Of a stretch of DNA of 64,000 nt, positions 25,601-34,881 are shown piece after piece (position 1 is the stretch's first letter; each line of letters starts with the position of its first letter). A program made the translations under genes and the position numbers. The notes beneath the pieces are model-generated. The model was not told the DNA's origin, searched no databases, and worked only from the letters and a program-made list of their open reading frames with translations. Source of the stretch: Apostichopus japonicus (lineage: Eukaryota > Echinodermata > Holothuroidea > Aspidochirotida > Stichopodidae); the NCBI RefSeq assembly GCF_037975245.1, contig NC_092582.1, positions 11,200,001 through 11,264,000 on the forward strand, written 5' to 3'.

Positions 25601-28600
25601 CAGAAAGAAGTTCCAGAAAAGCTTTTGTTATAACGGTTGTTTTTCTTGTTATTATCATCCTTGGTTTACAAACCTTTTTGCTCTTCAATCTTGTCTTCCT
25701 TGGGTTTAGTTTCTCCGTCGTCAGTCTGCTGAGACATATGACGTCGAAATCGTCTATAGAAAAAAACGGAGTTTGTAAACATATGTTGTATTGAAATGAT
25801 GTAGTGATGTATCCCGATGGGGTGAGTGGTAGGCTTAGAGAAGGGTAATTAGGGGAGAGGAAAATCTGCGACCAATTCGGGTGAAAAACGCCAAATACAA
25901 ATTTGCTGCTATTTTATGACAATTGAATCTGTATATTGACAGGCATTGTGAGGGTTCGCAGATCCTTTGCAACTGCGGGTCTCTTAGCTGAACATTAGGG
26001 AATGAAACGTGTTATAAAAAAATCCAACATTTTGACCGACGCGCTGGCCTACATTATGCGACCTTGATTCAAATTGAAGAACATGAAGTGACTGGAATAA
26101 ATTTTCTTAGGAGTAATGTGTCAAGTTTCAGCAACCTTTTGTCATAAATTGGTAGGCTATTAAAAAAAAAAACTAAAATGCAGCCTAGCAAATAAAATTC
26201 GATGAACGCAAGGGCTGCCAGTTTTGGCGTTTTAAACGCCAAAACTGGCAGCCCTGGCCGGAACCTGCATTGTGGTGCAAAGGAGGTCCATGCGAAGGAG
26301 CTGGTTTTGGTGGGAGGCGAGGCTGGGCAGGTTTCCAGTCGCCATATTCAATCCTCTTTCACCGCCCTTGAGTTAACTTAATATCACCAGTTGCATGCAC
26401 CCATTGTATGAACAGAAATAGTTTGACCATTATTGGTTTCTCTAGCATATTGCTAGAAAAGATTGATTCACTTACAAGTTCACCTTCAAGCAATTTGGGT
26501 ACACTTTAGAAAATATTGGACTAAAGAAGTATTAAATAAGAATGCGAATATTCATACGAATGTTTAAAATAAACTAGAAAATCCTATAATCGTTTGGACA
26601 TTTTTTTTTTGTATTTCTTTTTTTGTAAGATGACTAAATGTGACTAAGTGTTTGGTCGGTCGAACGAGGTCCACAATTACTCTATATATAATTCATTTGA
26701 TGAAGACATTTTTAAGAAACATGACTGAATTTGATTGTACAGCAAACAGTCTTGTTTCAAAGAGGGAGGGTTCTGTAAGTGACAAACAAACAAACACAAA
26801 ACAACTGTTTTAAGACTATAGCTACATGTATCTTACCTTTGTATCTTGATAGCCATATCACTCTGCTTCTTTAAGAGTTGCCTGTCTTGATATCCTCGAA
26901 AGACGCTGTAAAGATAAATCTCAAAGTTACTCCGAGGCCTTGCCATCTTGATACCCTCAAGAGAACGTCGAATGTTGAAATTTTAATCTTTTTCTTTGTC
27001 TCGGATATTTCCTCAAAGACCTTGCAAAGTACTGTACATGAATATTATTTCATATTTTTTTGTCTAATACTGCATTAGGCGATGAAACTTCTCCCTGTCT
27101 TTGTTAATTTATAGGGGTCAATAAATTGCCGCCGGATGTTTTGTTATAACACGAAACATTTATTTTAAGGTTTTGTTGTTTTCGATTTCATTGAATAAAA
27201 TCCGTACCGAAATAGATATTTCTCCTTTCAACATTTGCTGCTAATTCCTTTCACACTCACAATTCACCGCACAAGCAAATGGATATTCTCTCTATTCGGA
27301 ACTTCAATATATTTGACGAAAGATGTATAAACAGTCTTGTAAAATTGTCCAAATTGTCTTCTTATTTCGTTCTAATTAGCACAACAGTCAAATTTCATCA
27401 AACAAAAAACCAATAAAAACCTTGCTGATTTACTCGATCCACAGGGAATTAAGGACAAACATTTTTTGCAAAGCAAGATCTACTTTACTGGTTGCTGCAA
27501 ATAAACTAAATCATCTGTGAAATCAGATGATATATTTAGTGTTTATGTAAGATAATCCCCGATAAAAACTTTGTCGCTTCCAAGAATTATTGTTTATAGC
27601 CAAAGTGAAAAATATTCTCTAAAGGGAAAGATCAGGCTCATAAAATAAGAAACATGCACCCACGCACGCACGTTAGACTGATTTACGAACGGTTTCACGT
27701 TATGTATACATGTAACCTACTCGACCGTTGCACAATGTACCTCGTCTACTATAGATGTATTATATGTAAAGGTTTGTTAGCTTAAGCCTATCGATATAAA
27801 TATATGACAGTCTATACGCTATCATCGCACGTTACTGGATATATGCGATGTATATTACATACGGGAGACATTTCCTTCTAATAAAAACACGAACCTATTT
27901 TTTTTTTGCCTTTTTTTTATTACCTATTTATGTAAAAATATAGAACTTTATTGAGTTTTACAATATAAATCGTTAATATTTTCTTGCTTGTCATCCATCA
28001 ATCGATATCACATCTTCAGTTACAACAGGCAGAATAGGCCTATATAAACACATAAAAATGAAGTTATGAAATACTCAAAGCTAATTGCAAGGGAATAATA
28101 GTTGGCGCATGCGCAAATGGTTTTATCATAAAACTATTTAAGTAAGCCATCTGCATTTAAGTAAGCCATCTCGGTAAAATCAATATATAAAATGGAGGGT
28201 TGGTTTCCATTTAACACGAAATCTTGAGTTTGAAATGTCAAGATATATATTTCTGTTTTAAAATCACAAACTTGGTCATATATTTTCTTCTTGTAGACGC
28301 TGTACACATGAGAGTTAAACAATTTCGGCAAGAAAATTGCATGAAAAGAACCATTGGGGAAGAGAGAGGTGTCAGAGAGGAGGGGTCAGTGGGAGAGGTG
28401 TCATAGAGGAGGGTACAGTGGAAGAGGAGTAAAACTGTTATAGATAAATCACCGGCAAAACTAAACCTTCGTCTCATACGTTACAAAAAGTTAAAAACAC
28501 TTACAATTCAAAAAGGATATACTTATATTTATCCCTTCGAGACGGTGAAGAAACTTGGTTCAGAGATGATCCTTCATCCAAAAGAAAAACACCGGGATAG

Positions 28601-31524
28601 AAACTAAGACGAAATTCCAGGCAGAGAAAATGTTAAGTGGCAAATGCGTAGGTTAACTTCTGAATGGTAGATTCGGCAAGAAGGACTGAGAGGGCGGAGT
28701 ACCAGATCAGGATTGAGGGCGCAGTACTAAAATGTGATGCTCTTTAACCTGTCTGTATTCTGTGCGTGTTTTTGTCCCCTCTGTTACTGTAACTTGTCAT
28801 TTAGCCTCTGAAGAAGATCCTGCTAGGATCGAAACGTCAGGCCAACTTACTTTTACACAGTTTGAAGGGTAGATAAAGTAGATTGGAGACAGCTGAGAGC
28901 GAAGCGAAGTAAATTTATTTTTATATTTCTAGACTAACACGGTCACCGCAGGCCTGGGTAGGTTTTGGAGGGGAGGGGAAGAGAGGGTGCATTAGCATTC
29001 TTAATACATTTTATACCTCTGTATTTTGACAACAGCTTCTTTAGGTATCTGTTCTTGGTCACCATCTTGCTGTCTATCAGAGTGGGTATCCTCCATGTTA
29101 TCTTGCCTTAGGACATGTCCATTGCTATTTTGCGATGAATCGGTTCCATCTGAAAAAAAGCAAAACAAAAACAATTACGCATTAATACAGTGCGTAGTCA
29201 TCATGTGTGCAATCCGTAATATAAGCTTATGCTAAACATAACATACATCGACTTTTGTTTAAACATGTTTGAAATGTATCCATAAGTTAGATAACCTCAC
29301 ATTACTTTGTTTTGTTATGCCATTATCGTTTTTTTTTTAATTAAATAAAGGAAAGCCGATAGTTCACTATTAAATATTTACGAAAACGCGCAAACAGGAC
29401 TTATATCAACTTTGGTAATAACAAACGCCTCTATATGACTGAACAGTAACGACACGTTTCATTGTTGTATGTTTAGATCTTTAATGTTGCTTATACATGT
29501 GGTTGAATGTAAGGTTCTTTTTAATTGTTCTCATATGGATTGGTGTTGCTACTGCATATTTATTTGTTATAAAAGGTAAGCCTACGTCACTGTTAAATGG
29601 GTACGAAAAAAGAGATATTCTGTGAAATTCAGGAAGCCAGGAGAAGCAAATGCCCGTGATTGTGATTGCAACAGTATGATACTATAGCACGCTTCGTTGT
29701 TGTACTTATATATGTTTATATCGGGCTTTTAATCCCACCAAAAAACACATTCAAAATATAGTTATTATCGCAATCTTTTGCGTGTACCATAAGTTTAGAT
29801 CTATTTTTAGAGCCTAACTATACCCATGAATGCACAGTTTCCCCGGGTAAGACCCAGACCCCTTAACATTGGGGGGGGGGTCTGCTGCAACGACCTTAAG
29901 GACCACACCCCTCCTTTTTAAAATTCTGGATCCACCCCAGCTGTCTCATATGGAATCAAGATATAGGTTACTGTTTTCTCGGTTACTCATTCGTGCATAA
30001 ACATCCATTCATTGATTCACTTTGACGTTTTATGGCTTGACTGAAGAATATCTTTGCATTATACTTTCAAAGTTCAAATTATCCAACAGGGTTGTATGCC
30101 ACACCCCTGCCCGCACTCAATGGCGTAGCTATGGGAGGGGGTCAAGGGAGGGCACGTGCCACGGGCGCCGGGTTTAGGGGGGCGCTGAAATGGGAGAATG
30201 AGAGTTAAAAAAAAAACTTTTTTAGAAAAACATGACGAAATTGATGTATGTCGTCAGGCATGAATATTTTCCAGTTACTAATAAGAATCTGAACTGAATG
30301 TAGTTGTTTTTATTAGCAAATTTGTAGATTGTGATTTCTTTTCAGTCCATTTCGACCGTTTTCTCTTTTTTAAAAATTCTGTTCTGTATTCTGTAATGTC
30401 ACGCTCAATTTAATTTTCTTTCAGTAGTGGGGGGGGGGGCGCAATTTTCTACTCTTGCACACGGGCGACAAAACCTCTAGCTACGCCACTGCCCGCACTC
30501 CACCACTCTCAGCGTTTAAGCATTTAGTACTTACTATGTTTATACTGATTCCCGCCATCTTCTCCTTTATTCTTATTCTGCGCCCCCTCATCCCTCCCGG
30601 TCGCAGCTTTTTTTCCAGCATCTTCGAAAGCAGCGGTAGCCCTGTTCGAAAACAGATAAAGAAAACCAAAATACAAACACACAAACGTTTTATCATAATA
30701 GTACAGATGAGACAGGTGGAAGATTGGCGCAGTTATATGCAAATTACTTATCAGATAACTAAATGAACCATCATTGTTGATGTAGGTAATCTGAGCCAGC
30801 TTTCGACGAAACTTGTAAAAGTTGAGATCAGTTTTGCATGCTAATCTCTTTTTAGTTAGTATACAGGACAAACTTGCTGTATGTAATTAAGCAAGGAATT
30901 GTTTTTATATTTTATACTTTTAATGTTAAGACTGGTTGTCGCAATGACCATGTTGAAGATGCAATGAAAATAATAATCACTAAATAGGAACAGAAATTTG
31001 CATATTTGTTTCTATAAACATGAATATTCTAAAGCTTAACATGGAGGTTATTTTCAATTGTCATCAATCAAGACAGGCTCGTCAGGAGAAGTTGCTGTAC
31101 TGACTCGATAGAGTCTGTGGCAGTCTTTAAGCCATGACCAAGGTAGGAGGGAGGGGGCTATCAATATGTCAGTCTTTCCCCGTGGGAGAGGGTGGTGGTA
31201 TTGTCGGTGAAGGCGATGGTGGTAAATTGACTAGCGTTTACACTATTTCTGATGAAACTATGAATAGATTATTACTGCGGGAAGGGGAAAGACGAAAGCG
31301 ATACGTATCCGGCGTATTGCTCGACTCCTGAAACGGTCACCATCTGGCCCTCACGATAGGGGGACAAATTGGGTTGAATTCCTGGTTCCCTGGTTCAATT
31401 AGAGGTATCCTCTTGCAATTGTTACTTTGTAAATACAGCGTAATAAATGATAAAAAAAAATAACTTATACTCACGTTATCACTGTCGAGACCTTCCTCGC
31501 CTTTTTGGACGATCCAGACCCCAT
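13682..31524 (-). CDS. N-myristoyl-type, IQ-motif protein with DUF4347-like domain
   Basis: Fourteen exons (written high to low): 31524-31475, 30641-30535, 29149-29017, 26905-26837, 25753-25674, 24948-24850, 24039-23918, 23273-23187, 23083-23030, 22606-22502, 22122-22037, 21485-21383, 20648-20573 and 13761-13682. All have AG/GT borders and matching phases; the total is 1251 nt, 416 aa plus stop. Exon 9 could instead start at 23104, adding 7 aa. Seen: MGSGSSKK start (myristoylation consensus), an acidic Gln/Asp-rich linker to ~95, IQ motifs [12 protein letters not shown] (~95-106) and IQRRFRR (~118), a basic coiled-coil-like stretch, then a ~200-residue C-terminal domain. In that domain, SICFVSQGGPG and [14 protein letters not shown] resemble the SHG..G and GCN...G.EG blocks of DUF4347, with His replaced by Gln and Cys by Asn. 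Inferred role: membrane-tethered, calmodulin-responsive pseudoenzyme. I cannot name the gene. Confidence 0.85.
14249..14820 (+). repeat. 5' LTR of the Ty3/gypsy element
   Basis: It starts TGTAGTGACCGC and ends CCTCTAA. It matches the 3' LTR along its whole length, with about four substitutions (for example TCCAATCC versus TCCACTCC, CGTATATTC versus CGTACATTC). The outer end may be one base longer, because the junction with the target duplication is ambiguous. Confidence 0.95.
14823..14840 (+). promoter_or_regulatory. Primer-binding site
   Basis: TGGTGACCCCGACGTGAT begins two bases after the 5' LTR. The leading TGG is the complement of the CCA tail of a tRNA, as expected for a minus-strand primer site. 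I do not assign the tRNA identity. Confidence 0.8.
14987..15709 (+). CDS. SGNH/GDSL-hydrolase-like accessory ORF of the retrotransposon
   Basis: A 240-aa ORF lies between the primer-binding site and gag, 57 bases before the gag start. Three blocks fit the SGNH fold in the correct order and spacing: VADSRSYS with Asp10-Ser11 (block I, nucleophile Ser), [10 protein letters not shown] with Gly66 and Asn68 (block III), and YDGLHAISS with Asp209 and His212 (block V, D-x-x-H). The hydrophobic strand WVIVKVAAG precedes block III as in the family. The C-terminal third is basic ([17 protein letters not shown]), as in nucleic-acid-binding proteins. Esterase-like domains are known in some non-LTR (CR1-type) ORFs; in a Ty3/gypsy element this position is unusual. 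The first residue of block I is Ala rather than Gly. Activity is not established. Confidence 0.72.
   Translation: MNIHFLFVADSRSYSFERYSLPASYDINIDYIIKRGATVQDLLSPTLSRLRHYISDSWVIVKVAAGINNLTEFSSRDSRGKRVLKPSRVTSHELFNELERFKHSVLATHPKSIVSFATIPPASFLKFQQYRNLRSPIFTAAELSTFQHQHNITIDAINRQIKEYNRNAPNIIQPWNLSWHTSIRKADKRRSRSGRPLRRIRNNFTHLYDGLHAISSIKRKWHIELVKSFSKELQALQELN
15767..16636 (+). CDS. gag: Gag (capsid/nucleocapsid) of the Ty3/gypsy element
   Basis: A 289-aa ORF. The N-terminal half has the retrotransposon capsid signature: [20 protein letters not shown], then [10 protein letters not shown] and [11 protein letters not shown] basic region ([17 protein letters not shown]) follows, and then a knuckle-like motif near residues 254-273, CWYHWQYG...TPPCNF. 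Relatives in the family have a Cys where this copy reads Gly (AEKG), so the zinc knuckle looks damaged. The frame ends in TAG at 16634-16636. The downstream protease lies in another frame, so either a programmed shift or a mutation separates them. Confidence 0.9.
   Translation: MTDPEKKTETQSRLAAVSLKLPPFWPNDPTIWFAQVEAQFTTRGITSEQTQYAYVVASLQPEIAQEVRDLLLHPPAKQPYSTLKSELIKRTSASEQRRLHQLLISEELGDRKPSQLLRRMRQLLGDSKLDDNFLRQLFLQRLPTNVQLILATTSETIDVEQLAVIADKIMEVTPSVHQVSAIVPTPTVNSVNAPSTEMAELREMVAALTLKVEALGRQQGNRTNRSRSKPRDGKSSQRRTRSPSSERSHAGSQCWYHWQYGAAAEKGTPPCNFQTSGNQNKSPNSTASD
16640..16943 (+). pseudogene. Retropepsin region with an internal frame break
   Basis: The aspartic protease starts in a frame different from gag. 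[11 protein letters not shown] with the catalytic DTGA falls at 16720-16731. After about 16820 the continuation ([20 protein letters not shown]) is in the frame of the reverse transcriptase ORF, and the original frame stops at TAG near 16887. A single-base indel inside the protease explains this. The copy therefore probably cannot make an intact protease-polymerase polyprotein. Confidence 0.85.
16944..19616 (+). CDS. pol: Pol: reverse transcriptase, RNase H and integrase
   Basis: An 890-aa open frame; the coordinate is the first Met, but the frame opens upstream in the protease. Reverse transcriptase spans roughly residues 95-275 with YIDD at 224-227. RNase H follows with [12 protein letters not shown] and the FSKRLQ and RYST blocks. 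The integrase zinc-binding HHCC region is near 565-610 ([18 protein letters not shown]). The catalytic core has [19 protein letters not shown] and NGLVERFHR, giving the D, D and E. The last ~100 residues include a GPYRV-type C-terminal domain. The order RT-RH-IN is that of Ty3/gypsy. This frame is intact although gag and protease are not. Confidence 0.97.
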   Translation: MDVKHRKLIDLETSLSVNVRTSTDTSPSPSYRISNLQSQYHALLDTYPDITRPCYKETAIKHNITHHIITKGTPVFARPRRLVSDKYRIAKDEFEHMIQLGIVRPSESCWSSPLHMVPKKSGDWRPCGDYRALNNSTVPDRYPIPHIHDFTSSLHGKTIFSKIDLVRAYHQIPVEPDDVPKTAITTPFGLFEFVRMPFGLRNSAQTFQRFIDQVLRGLPFVYAYIDDLLIASSSHEEHYDHLRQLFDRLHEHGIVINPSKSIFGVSSLDFLGHHVDASGITPLTDKVKAITDFPPPDTLRKLREFLGLVNCYRRFIPNCAIIIQPLTDLLRTNLKNMPINLTDIQLQAFSNVKASLAQSTLLNHLHPTAQLCLMVDASDVAVGGVLQQLVGGNWEPIAFFSKRLQKAETRYSTFGRELLAVYLTIRYFRHLLEGRQFHVLSDHKPLIYSFLTSPDKYSPREIRHLDFVSQFTTDIRHIKGKDNVVADALSRSTINTVSASNIDFKAISAEQEVDEELSKLRQSSTLQFKEVPLPSSQGTITCDISTGTSRPYVPQRFRRAVFDSLHSLSHPGIRATQHLITKRFVWPGINRDVREWTRSCIRCQQAKVHRHNVAPVGTFVTPNARFEHIHIDIVGPLPPSNGYTYLLTIVDRFSRWPEAVPISDITAETVAKAFIQRWVAIFGVPSVITTDRGSQFESSLFRELSRMLGSKRIRTTSYHPVANGLVERFHRQLKASLKAQPDSTNWTEALPLALLGIRATVKADINCSAAELVFGSPLTLPCELVTPIDTPALTDPSKYSDRLKQHMANLRPAITRPSRHTSQLDKNLQTCTHVWVRTDAVRKSLLSPYKGPYRVISKGNKFFKLDYITREEIVSIDRLKVAYLDKDFSD
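19880..19893 (+). promoter_or_regulatory. Polypurine tract
   Basis: AGGGGGGAGCTAGA lies directly before the 3' LTR. Its position and purine content fit the plus-strand priming site of reverse transcription. Confidence 0.85.
19894..20465 (+). repeat. 3' LTR of the Ty3/gypsy element
   Basis: A 572-bp copy of the 5' LTR, followed immediately by the AAAGT target duplication. The ~0.7% divergence between the LTRs indicates recent insertion. Confidence 0.95.
23613..23862 (+). mobile_element. tRNA-derived SINE
   Basis: The head (23613-23678) is tRNA-like. It starts GGAGTG and ends CACTCC, which pair as an acceptor stem. TTAGCTCAGTGGTTAACGCC fits an A box and AGTTCGAGTC fits a B box. A ~180-bp unrelated body follows (for example GCTTCTTCGCGAGTTCCTGC), then a simple ATACATACATAC tail. 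Head, body and short-repeat tail are the standard SINE layout. It lies in an intron of the - strand IQ-motif gene. Confidence 0.82.
26211..26255. repeat. Near-zero-loop perfect palindrome, 22-bp arms
   Basis: AGGGCTGCCAGTTTTGGCGT plus TT pairs exactly with the following inverse copy around one central T (26233). It is intronic in the - strand IQ-motif gene. No terminal transposon features or target duplication were seen around it. Confidence 0.95.
26837..27022 (-). repeat. Diverged tandem duplication of the IQ-motif exon
   Basis: The 5' part of exon 26905-26837 and its acceptor region recurs, diverged, near 26967-26934 and again near 27020-26993, at ~60-bp spacing. On the - strand, GTCTTTCGAGGATATCAAGA in the exon compares with TTCTCTTGAGGGTATCAAGA. 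The extra copies have lost usable frames or splice sites, so they look like decayed extra IQ repeats. Confidence 0.5.
28360..28432 (+). repeat. Short purine-rich minisatellite
   Basis: Two to three imperfect ~32-bp units of GAGAGGTGTCAGAGAGGAGG followed by GGTCAGTGG lie in an intron of the - strand IQ-motif gene. No other feature is recognised nearby. Confidence 0.65.
28747..28859 (+). mobile_element. Retroelement terminal fragment with hammerhead-like motif
   Basis: A 113-bp block recurs at 50244-50354 with ~92% identity, and in truncated form at 13384. The sequence includes CTGTTACTGTAACTTGTCAT and then the ribozyme-like core. GAAACGTC endings of this kind are typical of terminal regions of Penelope-like retroelements; assignment to that group is an inference. 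Confidence 0.7.
28804..28842 (+). ncRNA. Hammerhead-ribozyme-like motif
   Basis: In order: GCCT (stem I, 5' side), CTGAAGA (CUGANGA core), an extra A, GATCC-TGCTA-GGATC (stem II hairpin), GAAA, CGTC (minimal stem III plus a GUC cleavage triplet), AGGC (stem I, 3' side, pairs with GCCT). All conserved core bases of a hammerhead are present. The extra A before stem II and the tiny stem III are atypical. Very short stem III is known for Penelope-type hammerheads, which may act as dimers. Confidence 0.6.
30118..30491 (+). mobile_element. hAT-type MITE with 8-bp target duplication
   Basis: The ends are CAATGGCGTAGCTA and TAGCTACGCCACTG, near-perfect inverted repeats. The flanks carry the same 8-mer CCCGCACT (30110-30117 and 30492-30499). 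The 374-bp interior has poly-G and no coding frame. An 8-bp duplication with CAGTGGCG-type ends is typical of non-autonomous hAT elements. It lies in an intron of the IQ-motif gene. Confidence 0.88.
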
Positions 31525-34155
31525 CGTATAAATAAGATAATAACAAGTAGAAATGTAGTGGAAATATATATATTTTTTAATTATCTTGGTAATTTTCTGC
31601 AAAACAAAAGTTGCCACTTCTGTTGATTAAATATCTAGTTGATTATAAAATCATCCCAGTCCGAACGTGACATCGGTGTGTTTCCAACCGTATTTCCAAC
31701 CGTGTGTAGAAATCCATTCCGCGAATTAAACACTGTAACGCACCTCATGAAGAAAAAGACAGAGATGAATAGAACTCAGAGGAGAGCACTAAACAACCAC
31801 GAAATGTGTCGATATTTGATGGTAACGTTTAGCACCTCAAATAAATTTCTATTTAAATGTTTGAATGTAACGCTCGGGGTTATTTATGAGGAATTGGGGG
31901 GAAAGTTCGTGTCATTTCCTTAATGACTGGGCGCTGTAAACGAAGCTTCCGACCAATTAACTCAAAACGGATAATATGGTTTGTAACTTACTACACTACA
32001 GGTCGCACGGTCACGTCTTTTTTCGATCTCTGTAAATCGGTAACCAAGGCGCTTCCCGCTGAAGAGGTGTTCTCTTAGTTTGGTTTGTACACCCAACATT
32101 CTTTTCATACGTAACAATAGCCCTCAATAGGATCTTGGCTATTGTCCCGAAGGGAATAAAAAAAAATCAATAAGCAGTCTCACCTAACAATATGAATGTA
32201 TAGGACCTACTGCAACAATGTAACCAAACTGGGTCTTTATTAGTTGGAGTGCGAGTATGTAAACAAACTATTTATGCTTGAAGAGGATGGCTGCTGCCAA
32301 ATATATTCATTTAGGTTCATTAAGTGTAATCAGTTTGTCGATAGGCTACTGTCAACATAACTAACGGTTCAAAAAGTAATTGTGTTAAATGTTTACGAAG
32401 CTCGTGATTGAGTGACGTTATATTACGTTTAGTACCGAACATTTAAACAAAGGCGGGGGGGGGGGGGGGTAGCCAAATATATTTCTTTTAAATGTTTGTA
32501 CGAATCGCTCGGGACTATTTATCAGAAATTGTGGAACAGTTCGTGTCATTCCTTATTGACAGAGAACTGTTTCTTAGAGAAGGCTGATGACGATTAACCT
32601 ACAGGTCATAAATGAAGTATAGTATATAGTCCATCACTCTAGTTTTTCAAGAGTACTAAACTGAAGGTGCTGTCCATCTAAACTGACTCCTAGACATTGA
32701 GAATTTTGTTCAATTTAAAGATATGATTTGATTTTAACCACATTATGTGACGTTTCGGCCTCATTTGATCGAGAGGATTACAGATTCAGTTTAGTTCAGT
32801 TACAAAGCTAGGCCTCTTACCATTAACGTTACATTGCTGACTTATGCATCGGGGTCATTTCACATATTGAGCACATTTTGAAAATTCCTACAAAATGGTT
32901 CCTCCATCGGTTTTACTTATAGTAGACAATTATTACACAGCTTTGAGTAACAGTCATACGGTAGCATGATTGGCTGATTTCATTTTTCTTTAAAGAGAAA
33001 AGTCATCCGAGAGATAGAGAGCCCGGGCACGAAATCCAAACAAGTTGGTCTACTAGCTGTTAACCCTATCCCCCCTTTCATCGGAACTCTGAATGGTCAG
33101 AATGAAAACTCCTGATCGAGCAGTGCAAGGCACGGCTCCTGCATGTTATTAGAAATTTTTGAGTAAAACAGATAATAAAATTTGGGTAAGTCGATTGAAG
33201 AAAAAGACGAGCAGCACACGTCATTTGGAAGTTTTAAACTGAGGAGAAATGGAACCTATACTTAGTAAAAAATAATAGGAGGTTGCTCCATGCAGACCTG
33301 GCAAATCGGAATTCTTACCGTAATTGGTGAATGATTAGTTATTGTACTTCATAGCCTATACTCGGTTTATGAAATATAGCTATGCAAATTAAATGCATGA
33401 CATTTCAGTTATTTCGTGTATACCCCTTTGTTAAAGTTACCCTAGCTCTTCCTTTGTATTTCAATAGGTCCTGTTCATTTAGAGGAGTTACCTAATTTCG
33501 TCTTCGGTGCACCTCTTCTTTCAACACCTCTGGGGGTATTCAAAAGTAACTATACGAAAGCAGATTCTCACATTAGCCTGGCGTTAATGACGTACTGGAC
33601 TTGCCTAACTCAACACTCGTCAATATCTGTAAACAATGATTGGAAAGAAATAACCAGGAAAAATCTAAGGATAATTCTGGAACCCTGAAGTTTATGTCGT
33701 TACTGATAACCTTTAAAGTTTTCTGCATAACGACACATTCATTTTTATTAGGGGGGGGGGGGGGGTGGCGGAAGGGTCTTTTGCTGCGTTGCCCTATTTC
33801 GTGCTTCTGCACCAGTCCTCGCTTTTGGTACCGTCTTTTTTCACTTTCATGTTCTCACGCACGCACGAGGTTATGCATTTTGAGCACAGTGATTGCTATT
33901 CATAATTTAGTACAATGTACCGTCATCACAGATGTGTATTATATGTTGCGAAAGTTGGGCACTTTTTGATATGTGGACTGATACGGGCGGCTCGCCTGTA
34001 GGGGCGTAGCCTGAGATTAGATGGAATGGGAGATATGTTAAAGACGGGGACAAAAACAGACAATTAACCGGATTCTAATAAGTATAACTTCCGTATTGAT
34101 AATTTACAACCCAAATCATGATTCCTTTTTGTCTGCCTTTCATTTTGTCTCCTAG
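31525..34155. other. Spacer between divergent genes
   Basis: No coding exon is recognised on either strand. It should contain the promoter of the - strand IQ-motif gene near 31.5-32.5 kb, but I see no convincing core promoter element. On the - strand at 32740-32790, a GGCCGAAACGTCAC-type ending resembles a degenerate hammerhead-like element end. A run of ~17 G occurs near 32455 and another near 33750. Confidence 0.5.
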
Positions 34156-34881
34156 AAATCCAAATCTTCCAACATCACAAGCTTCTACATATTTTCATCG
34201 CCACTTTGGACCCAGCTTTGAATATGAAAATAGTGACAGGTGGCCAGCGTATACAAACACACATCAAAATATTGTCTACTTGACTTCCAAGCCAAGAATT
34301 CGAGATTTTTATCGAGTACACGAAATTTCACTTTGGGAACATCTTATCCCCCAATTGGAGTCCAAGTTGAGTATTGACGAGCCGACGTCCAGAATCCCTC
34401 TTGATACAACAACCAGAGATACAACGACACCCGGAACACGCCAATCCACTTTGACGGATTCGAATTTATATTTGCATATTTCGACACAGCCAGCCATTAC
34501 GGACTATGGGACCACCACAGTTAGCGCGGGAATTATTAACAATACACAAAGATATGGATATAAAATAGAACTAACCATAGTACTCGCTGCGGGTGGGTTA
34601 CTCTTATTAATCAACCTTATCATTCTTGGTGTCATTTATTACCTTCGAGATCGAGGTTAGCCGCGAAATATTTGGCACACTTAGAAGAAATCAAAAAGAA
34701 GAAAGCTAACGGACGAGGTTTTATGCAGACGACACCAGACAGCGGTATCGGTTTCGCGACATTACTAAACGCACAGAACGGGAAGGGTGCCAATAGCACG
34801 ATTGGAACAGGCAGCCATCAGTCCTCTAGAGATGCCACGATAAGAATCAATGAAGATGGAGATATTGAATTTGAAGTATAA
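34156..34881 (+). CDS. Neuroligin-like terminal exon (frame-broken)
   Basis: The exon opens after the acceptor TTTTGTCTCCTAG and starts in the last part of the cholinesterase-like domain. NPNLP and KPRIRDFYRVHEISLWEHLI match the neuroligin GDPNQP and KPRVRDHYRATKVAFW region. A Thr-rich stalk (TTTRDTTTPGTRQST) follows, then a transmembrane helix (IELTIVLAAGG...IILGVIYYL) and, by family, a cytoplasmic tail. The frame stops at TAG 34658-34660, just after YYLRDRG. The tail resumes in another frame (LAHLEEIKKKK to 34881) and ends in GDIEFEV, a plausible class II PDZ ligand. The break may be a sequencing indel, a real mutation, or a 29-nt GT-AG segment (34656-34684) too short for a normal intron. 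No upstream exons are visible, so it may be a fragment or pseudogene. Confidence 0.82.

Noticed and set aside
34118-34155. Met at 34118 as the start of a 180-aa protein
   Set aside because: The homology begins at 34156, directly after a strong acceptor; the upstream residues are translated intron.
34656-34684. A genuine 29-nt GT-AG intron in the neuroligin-like exon
   Set aside because: Removal restores the frame, but the length is below that expected of metazoan introns and there is no branch site or pyrimidine tract. An indel is more likely.
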